A DNA stretch of 9,020 bases from Pseudomonadota bacterium (GTDB taxonomy: Bacteria > Desulfobacterota > Desulfovibrionia > Desulfovibrionales > Desulfovibrionaceae): the NCBI GenBank assembly GCA_023399375.1, contig JAEWPX010000072.1, forward strand, positions 1 through 9,020. Direction: 5' to 3'. This document shows positions 4,821 through 9,020 of this stretch, in pieces; the stretch's first letter is position 1, and every line of letters starts with the position of its first letter. The notes beneath the pieces are model-generated. The model made no database searches and was not told the DNA's origin. It worked only from the letters and a program-made list of their open reading frames with translations. Made by a program: the position numbers and the translations under genes.

Positions 4821-6614
4821 ATGCCGACCAGCTTGCCCGAGACCGCAACCCAGGGAGGCGGCATGCTCAGGCCCTATCCCATCTATACCATCGAGACCGA
4901 ATGCCAGGACTGCTACCGCTGCCTGCGCCAGTGCCCGGTCAAGGCGATCCAGGTGGAATCGGGGCGGGCGACGGTGGTGCCGGAACTGTGCATCGCCTGC
5001 GGCCAGTGCGTGGCCGCCTGCCCCGCCCATGCCAAGCAGGTGCGCAACGACCTGTTCGCGGTCTTCAAGCTCCTGCGCTCGAGCCGTCCGGCCTACGTTT
5101 CCCTGGCCCCGTCCTGGGTGGCGGAATTTCCCGACGTCTCGCCCCAGGCCATGATCGCGGCCCTGCGCAAGCTGGGCTTTTCCGGGGTGTCGGAGACGGC
5201 GCTCGGGGCGCAGGAAGTCTCCGCCGCCGTGGCCCAGACCCTGGCCCGGGGCGGACCGCGCCTCATGCTCTCCACGGCCTGTCCGGCCTCGGTGGACTTC
5301 ATCCGGGGCTACATGCCCGAACTCGTGCCCAACCTCTCGCCGCTGCTCTCGCCGCTGCTGTCCCACTGCCGTTTGCTGCGGCGCAACTACGGCCAGGACA
5401 TCGGCGTGGTCTTTTTCGGGCCGTGCGTGGCGAAAAAGACCGAGGCCGACAACCACCCGGGCCTGCTCGACGCGGCCATGACCTTCACCGACCTGCGCGC
5501 CATGCTGCGCCAGGAAAGCATCAATCCCGCCGCCCTGGTCCCGGGACCGGCCGACATGTTCATGCCCTACCCGGCCAAGGAAGGCGCGCTCTATCCCATC
5601 GAAGGGGGCATGTCCGACACCATCAAGGCCTACGCCGGCAACACGCAGGTCTGCTTCACCACCTTATCCGGCATCCCGACCATCGAATCCGCGTTGCAGG
5701 GCATCCAGAACCACGTGCTGCCGCGCCCGGTGTTCGTGGAAATGCTCGCCTGCGTCGGCGGCTGCGTGCGCGGGCCATGCGTGTCCAGCCACCGGCCGCG
5801 CCTGCTCGACCAGCTCGACGTCTTCAACCGCGCGGTCAAGCCCCTGCCCGACACGCCCGTGCGCGCGCCCGCGGTCCCCATCGGCGAACGCAAGAACCCC
5901 GCCCCCGTGGACCTGCCGGTCTACAGCGAGGACCAGTACGTCAAGGTGCTGCGGCTGATCGGCAAATTCACGCCCGAGGACGAGATCAACTGCGGCGGCT
6001 GCGGCCACGAAACCTGCCGGGGCCTGGCGCGGGCCATGCTCGAAGGGCTGGCCGAACCGTCGATGTGCGTGCATTTTCTGAGAAAACGCGCCATGCGCAA
6101 GGCCAACGCGCTGCTGCGCTGCATTCCCGCCGGCGTGGTCATCGCCGACAACAAGCTGCACATCATCGAGTGCAACGAGCACTTCGCGCGGCTTTTCGGC
6201 GAGGAAACGCTCATGGCCTTCGAGGCGAGCCCGGGCATGGAGGGCGCGGCGCTCGAAAAGATCGTGCCGTTTATCGCCCTGTTCCGCCGGGCGCTCGAAA
6301 CCGAGACCGACATCCACCGCGACGCGCTGCGCCAGGACGACCGGGTGTTCAGCGTCACCATCTTCACCATCGAGCCGCGCAGCGTCATCGGCGGCGTCAT
6401 TTTCGACGTCACGGGCTCGGAGCTGCGCCGCGAGGAAATCGCCCAGCGGGCGCGGGAAATCATCCGCAAGAACCTCGAGACCGTGCAGGAGATCGCCTGC
6501 CGCCTGGGCGAGAACATGGCCGACACCGAGATCCTCCTGCGTTCGCTGTCCGAAGGCTTTTCCAGCGGGGCGCACGCGCTGACCGAAAAAGAACTGCGAG
6601 GTCGGCGCGGATGA
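4821..6614 (+). CDS. sensory-type [FeFe]-hydrogenase-like protein with Fes and PAS domains (group C)
   Basis: A 597-residue multidomain redox sensor; residue numbers count from ATG 4821. Residues 28-38 and 57-67 carry two [4Fe-4S] clusters (CQDCYRCLRQC and CIACGQCVAAC). Next is the H-cluster domain with C154 (STACPAS), C202 (GPCVAKK), and C311 and C315 (EMLACVGGC), so all four ligands are present. The proton-relay cysteine before C154 is Ala, as in the putative sensory hydrogenase HydS of Thermotoga maritima. A Fes-type [4Fe-4S] domain has C391, C394, C399 and C416. A PAS domain spans about 427-536, followed by a helical linker (REEIAQRAREIIRKNLE). ATG 4821 has AGGAAG at 4809-4814. ATG 4863 with GGGAGG 4 bases upstream is a serious alternative, removing 14 unconserved residues. 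It overlaps the phosphatase gene by 4 bp. Catalytic hydrogenase activity is expected to be low, and a signalling role is inferred. Confidence 0.9.
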   Translation: MPTSLPETATQGGGMLRPYPIYTIETECQDCYRCLRQCPVKAIQVESGRATVVPELCIACGQCVAACPAHAKQVRNDLFAVFKLLRSSRPAYVSLAPSWVAEFPDVSPQAMIAALRKLGFSGVSETALGAQEVSAAVAQTLARGGPRLMLSTACPASVDFIRGYMPELVPNLSPLLSPLLSHCRLLRRNYGQDIGVVFFGPCVAKKTEADNHPGLLDAAMTFTDLRAMLRQESINPAALVPGPADMFMPYPAKEGALYPIEGGMSDTIKAYAGNTQVCFTTLSGIPTIESALQGIQNHVLPRPVFVEMLACVGGCVRGPCVSSHRPRLLDQLDVFNRAVKPLPDTPVRAPAVPIGERKNPAPVDLPVYSEDQYVKVLRLIGKFTPEDEINCGGCGHETCRGLARAMLEGLAEPSMCVHFLRKRAMRKANALLRCIPAGVVIADNKLHIIECNEHFARLFGEETLMAFEASPGMEGAALEKIVPFIALFRRALETETDIHRDALRQDDRVFSVTIFTIEPRSVIGGVIFDVTGSELRREEIAQRAREIIRKNLETVQEIACRLGENMADTEILLRSLSEGFSSGAHALTEKELRGRRG

Positions 6615-7795
6615 CGAGCGAAGAGGTCTTCGTCGAGGTGGAAGCGGCGCAGCGCAACCGCTACGGCGAGGATATCTGCGGCGACGCGTTCAAGACCCTG
6701 CGCCTTCCGGACGAAGGGCGCACCATCGCCGTGCTCTCCGACGGGCTCGGACACGGGGTCAAGGCCTCGATCCTGTCGCTCATGACCGCGACCATGGCGC
6801 TCAAGTACACGGCCTGCGACACGGACATCGTGCGCGCGGCCGAGGTCATCATGGACGCGCTGCCGGTGTGCCAGGTACGCAAGATCAGCTACGCCACCTT
6901 CACCGTGGTGGACATCCACCCCAACGGCGGGGCGCGTGTGGTGGAGATGGACAACCCGCCGATCACGCTCGTGCGCGACGGGCTGGCCGTGAACCTGGAA
7001 TTCGAGGAAGTCTCCTCGCCACGCTACAACGACCGGGTGATCCGGGTCTACGACATGGCGCTTCGGCCCGGCGACCGGCTGATTTTCACTTCCGACGGCA
7101 TCACCCAGGCGGGGCTCGGGTCCGAGCGGCTGCGCCTGGGCTGGCGCATCAAGGGCTGCCGGGAATTCGCCCTGGAGCAGGTGGCCAAGGACCCGAAGAT
7201 TTCGGCCCGCGCCCTTTCCCAGAAAATCCTCGCCCAGGGCCTGCGCCAGGAGCCGTTCCAGCGGGCCTTCGACGACATGACCGCGGCCGTGATCTACCTG
7301 CGCCGCCCCCGGCGCACGATCATCCTGACCGGTCCGCCCTACGCCGCCGGCCGGGACAAGGAATTCGCCGAGGCGCTCGAGGACTTCGAGGGCCGCAAGA
7401 TCATCTGCGGCGGCACCACGGCCAACATCGTGTCCCGGGAACTCGGGCGGCCCATCCGCGACTGCCTGACGGCCAAGGGCGCGAGCTGCGACATTCCGCC
7501 GGCGGCGGAAATGGAGGGCGTGGACCTCGTGACCGAGGGCATCCTGACGCTCACGCGCACGGCCCAGCTGCTGGAACGCGACGGGGTGCCGCGGGAAAAA
7601 AATCCGGCCACGCAACTCTACGAAATTCTGCTCGACAGCGACTCCATCGAGTTCGTGGTGGGCGCGCGCATCAACGAAGCGCACCAGGACCCCAACCTGC
7701 CCATCGACCTGGAGATCCGGCGCAACATCGTCAAGCGCATCCGCACCGTGCTGGAAGAGAAGTACCTGAAGGAAACGAGGATGCGGGTGTTTTAA
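6611..7795 (+). CDS. SpoIIE/PP2C-family serine/threonine phosphatase linked to the hydrogenase-like sensor
   Basis: A 394-residue protein whose ATG overlaps the preceding TGA (ATGA), so the two are translationally coupled. Residues about 1-232 form a PP2C-like SpoIIE domain. Likely metal-binding aspartates are D25 (GEDICGDAF), D44 (VLSDGLGHG), D162 (FTSDGITQAG) and D221/D222 (FDDMTAAVIYL). In this family the enzyme dephosphorylates anti-sigma antagonists or other phosphoproteins, using Mn2+ or Mg2+. Residues about 235-394 are an extra domain I cannot assign. It has ICGGTTANIVSRELGRPI at 265-282 and EGVDLVTEGILTL at 302-314. No transmembrane segment is visible. Fusion-like coupling to the PAS-containing hydrogenase suggests that the H-cluster protein controls this phosphatase, as in phosphatase-linked group C loci. 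No kinase, anti-sigma factor or STAS partner is in the window, so the target is unknown. Confidence 0.88.
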   Translation: MTSEEVFVEVEAAQRNRYGEDICGDAFKTLRLPDEGRTIAVLSDGLGHGVKASILSLMTATMALKYTACDTDIVRAAEVIMDALPVCQVRKISYATFTVVDIHPNGGARVVEMDNPPITLVRDGLAVNLEFEEVSSPRYNDRVIRVYDMALRPGDRLIFTSDGITQAGLGSERLRLGWRIKGCREFALEQVAKDPKISARALSQKILAQGLRQEPFQRAFDDMTAAVIYLRRPRRTIILTGPPYAAGRDKEFAEALEDFEGRKIICGGTTANIVSRELGRPIRDCLTAKGASCDIPPAAEMEGVDLVTEGILTLTRTAQLLERDGVPREKNPATQLYEILLDSDSIEFVVGARINEAHQDPNLPIDLEIRRNIVKRIRTVLEEKYLKETRMRVF

Positions 7796-7839
7796 AAAAG
7801 CACGCCCCGCCGGAAACCGCCAGTCCGGACGGGGCGCGC
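7796..7839 (-). terminator. intrinsic terminator of the minus-strand TPR/flavodoxin unit
   Basis: On the minus strand a GC-rich stem forms between 7830-7839 and 7800-7809 (10 bp with one G-U pair). It extends by CCGG/CCGG across a one-base bulge and is followed directly by a run of T (7799 down to 7794). This is a textbook intrinsic terminator 27 bp after the TPR gene stop. The same hairpin lies just after the phosphatase stop on the plus strand, but there it has no T-tail, so it acts mainly for the minus strand. Confidence 0.75.
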
Positions 7840-7866
7840 CTCGCGAAGGGCTTTCGCCCGTCGTTT

Positions 7867-8229
7867 CTACACGGCCGCCGCGCATTCCCAGGCGGGAGCC
7901 CGCGCGGGCAAAATCGCGGCGAAATGCCCCAGGATGTTCTGGTAGAGCTTGCTGCCGCATCCGGCCCGATTGCGCACCAGAGTCAGGGCCTTTTCGAATT
8001 CCTCGGCCGCCTCGTCGCTGCGTCCGGCCTCGTGCAGGGCCAGTCCCAGGCGAAATACCGAATGGGCCGTGGCCGTCTCCACGCCGCCGCCCTTTTCCGA
8101 AAGCGCCACGGAACGGCGCAACAGCGCCTCGGCGCCTTCCAGGTCGCCGTGCTCCAGGGCCTCCATGCCGGCCTCGCGCAGCTGCCGCACGCTGGCCGAA
8201 AGTTCGCATTTTCCATTGGTGCAAGCCAT
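7867..8229 (-). CDS. small tetratricopeptide-repeat protein
   Basis: A 120-residue soluble protein with two recognisable TPR-like helical hairpins: about 11-45 (SVRQLREAGMEALEHGDLEGAEALL) and about 57-88 (SVFRLGLALHEAGRSDEAAEEFEKAL). The pattern of small residues and G/D-L/S turn residues fits TPR. TPR proteins act as protein-binding scaffolds, and nothing here names the partner. The N-terminus (MACTNGKCE) has two cysteines five apart and the second half has C91 and C116. They could bind metal or form disulfides, but no known motif is seen. The start is ATG 8229 on the minus strand, with GGAGG 5 bases upstream. Longer in-frame starts run into the flavodoxin gene and are less likely. It follows flavodoxin by 157 bp in the same direction and shares its downstream terminator, so co-transcription is plausible. 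Confidence 0.8.
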   Translation of the reverse strand: MACTNGKCELSASVRQLREAGMEALEHGDLEGAEALLRRSVALSEKGGGVETATAHSVFRLGLALHEAGRSDEAAEEFEKALTLVRNRAGCGSKLYQNILGHFAAILPARAPAWECAAAV

Positions 8230-8386
8230 AAAAGCCTCCAGGCAAGCAGGCGTCCCCTTTCGAGAACCGCCCGGCAAAGGCGACGCGCCTGCCCGCGCGC
8301 GCCGTATCGTTTCTCGTTTCAAACCGTCTCCCTCTCCCGGCAGGGACCGCATCCTGCGCCATCCGCTCCCGCGCCAGGCGGGGGCT

Positions 8387-8830
8387 TCATGCCGCGCTGC
8401 GCAACACTTCCCTGGCCCAATTCCGGGCCTCGGCCGCATCCGGCTCTCCGTCGATCTTGAGCGGCATGTCGATGACCTTGGCCCCCAGGGAAGCGGCCCT
8501 TTCGGCGATGGCGTCCACCGCGCCGCAAAAGTGGGTGTAGCTCGAATCGCCGCAGCCGAAGACAGCGACCTTCCGGCCGCCGAGCCCGGCCGCGTCCAGG
8601 TCGTCGTACAGGGGAATGAAATCCTCCTGCAGCTCGATGGCGTCGTCGCCCCAGGTGGAGCAGCCGAACAGCACGAGATCGTAGCCCTCGGTCAGCCCCG
8701 CCGCCTTGACCGTGGCGGCGTCTTTGAGATCAACGGCCATTCCCGACTCTTCCAGGACCTTGGCCACGACTTCGGCGACGGTTTCGGTATTGCCGGTGGT
8801 GGAGCCGAACACGACAAGCGCTTTTCCCAT
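8387..8830 (-). CDS. fld: flavodoxin (short-chain, Desulfovibrio type)
   Basis: A 147-residue FMN-binding electron carrier that stands in for ferredoxin, for example between hydrogenase or pyruvate:ferredoxin oxidoreductase systems in the cytosol. The phosphate-binding loop GSTTGNTE is at 9-16, the 60s loop STWGDD at 58-63, and the 90s loop CGDSSY at 93-98. The two residues flanking the isoalloxazine ring, W60 and Y98, are at the same numbers as in Desulfovibrio vulgaris flavodoxin. Blocks such as IELQEDFIPLYD and FCGAVDAI are also nearly identical to it. The length matches the short-chain class (147-148). The start is ATG 8830 on the minus strand, with GGGAGT at 8836-8841 (5-base spacer). 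The promoter region carries a Fur-like site, so iron limitation probably induces it. Confidence 0.97.
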   Translation of the reverse strand: MGKALVVFGSTTGNTETVAEVVAKVLEESGMAVDLKDAATVKAAGLTEGYDLVLFGCSTWGDDAIELQEDFIPLYDDLDAAGLGGRKVAVFGCGDSSYTHFCGAVDAIAERAASLGAKVIDMPLKIDGEPDAAEARNWAREVLRSAA

Positions 8831-8856
8831 GGCATACTCCCGTGATGCTTATTTCC

Positions 8857-8872
8857 GGACGGCCAACCGTCC
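8857..8872 (-). other. small hairpin in the flavodoxin leader
   Basis: GGACGG (8857-8862) and CCGTCC (8867-8872) are perfect 6-base arms around CCAA. This would lie in the 5' untranslated leader of the flavodoxin transcript, 16 bp before the ribosome binding site. It could stabilise the mRNA. A 6-bp stem in GC-rich DNA may also be chance. Confidence 0.3.
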
Positions 8873-8885
8873 TCATGGCAATATG

Positions 8886-8913
8886 ATTTAATGATAACGA
8901 ATCTCATTGTCAA
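8886..8913 (-). promoter_or_regulatory. flavodoxin promoter
   Basis: On the minus strand a perfect -35 TTGACA (8913-8908) is followed after 16 bases by TTAAAT (8891-8886, 4/6 to the -10 consensus). The predicted transcript starts near 8880, about 50 bases before the start codon. This AT-rich block stands out from the GC-rich surroundings. The spacer is almost wholly covered by the Fur-like site. Confidence 0.6.
8893..8911 (-). promoter_or_regulatory. Fur box over the flavodoxin promoter
   Basis: The minus-strand 19-mer GACAATGAGATTCGTTATC matches the classical Fur consensus GATAATGATAATCATTATC at 15 of 19 positions. It sits between the -35 and -10 of the flavodoxin promoter, the standard place for iron-dependent repression. 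Flavodoxin replacing ferredoxin when iron is scarce is well established in bacteria. Binding here is inferred. Confidence 0.72.
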
Positions 8914-9020
8914 TATCATTCACGCATTCCATTTCCTGAAAGGCAAACGCGGCCGGCCGCGCACCATCCCGGCCGCATCCTTCCCAGAGTAAAAAATCCT
9001 TCAATCTCGCCCCAAAGGGG

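Noticed and set aside
4901..6610. Upstream extension of the phosphatase frame through the hydrogenase-like gene
   Set aside because: The extension is an out-of-frame, arginine- and proline-rich translation of the hydrogenase-like gene. The real start is the ATG at 6611, coupled by the ATGA overlap.
5921..8362. Very long minus-strand open frame opposite the hydrogenase-like and phosphatase genes
   Set aside because: It is an antisense shadow of two well-supported genes. The translation is low-complexity and it crosses the terminator and the TPR gene in the wrong frame.
8949..8960. 12-bp perfect palindrome GCGGCCGGCCGC near the right end
   Set aside because: Pure G/C palindromes of this size are expected in GC-rich DNA, and it is not placed at a promoter element.
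9010..9020. CCCC-AAA-GGGG at the window edge as a terminator
   Set aside because: The stem is cut by the window end and the visible 4-bp stem with a 3-base loop is not enough to call.
1..9020. CRISPR array, tRNA/rRNA genes, insertion sequence or prophage genes
   Set aside because: I saw no regularly spaced repeats, no cloverleaf or rRNA-like stretches, and no transposase or integrase motifs.

Overview
The window looks like a high-GC chromosome segment of a sulfate-reducing Desulfovibrionaceae bacterium (Desulfovibrio/Solidesulfovibrio type). The main clues are a flavodoxin very close in sequence to the classical Desulfovibrio protein, and an iron-hydrogenase-type sensory module next to a SpoIIE phosphatase. 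The assignment comes from recalled protein resemblance, not a database search.

Region 1 (1-4404, + strand) is a catabolic block. After the C-terminal tail of a probable membrane protein come an iron-dependent alcohol dehydrogenase (240-1394), an AiiA/AttM-type metallo-beta-lactamase-fold lactonase (1491-2270), a GabD-like succinate-semialdehyde dehydrogenase (2439-3893) and a divergent Rid-family protein (4024-4404). Lactonase, Fe-ADH and SSADH are the same three activities as the Agrobacterium blcABC (attKLM) set: gamma-butyrolactone to 4-hydroxybutyrate to succinic semialdehyde to succinate. The lactonase and gabD each have the same 22-bp palindromic site in the promoter region. The two copies are exact reverse complements of each other, and they suggest a shared, unseen regulator.

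Region 2 (4405-7795, + strand) is a redox-sensing block. It has a small thioredoxin-like [2Fe-2S] protein (4515-4757), a multidomain [FeFe]-hydrogenase-like protein with 2x[4Fe-4S], H-cluster, Fes and PAS domains (4821-6614), and a SpoIIE/PP2C phosphatase (6611-7795) overlapping it by 4 bp. All four H-cluster cysteine ligands are kept, but the proton-relay cysteine is alanine. This matches putative sensory (group C, phosphatase-linked) [FeFe] hydrogenases. H2 or redox state sensed by the H-cluster/PAS protein would be passed to the phosphatase.

Region 3 (7796-9020, - strand) holds a short TPR protein (7867-8229) and a flavodoxin (8387-8830). The flavodoxin promoter has a consensus -35 and a 15/19 Fur box, so it is probably induced under iron limitation. 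A terminator at 7796-7839 separates this unit from the convergent phosphatase gene. The last ~190 bases contain only the flavodoxin control region and no gene.
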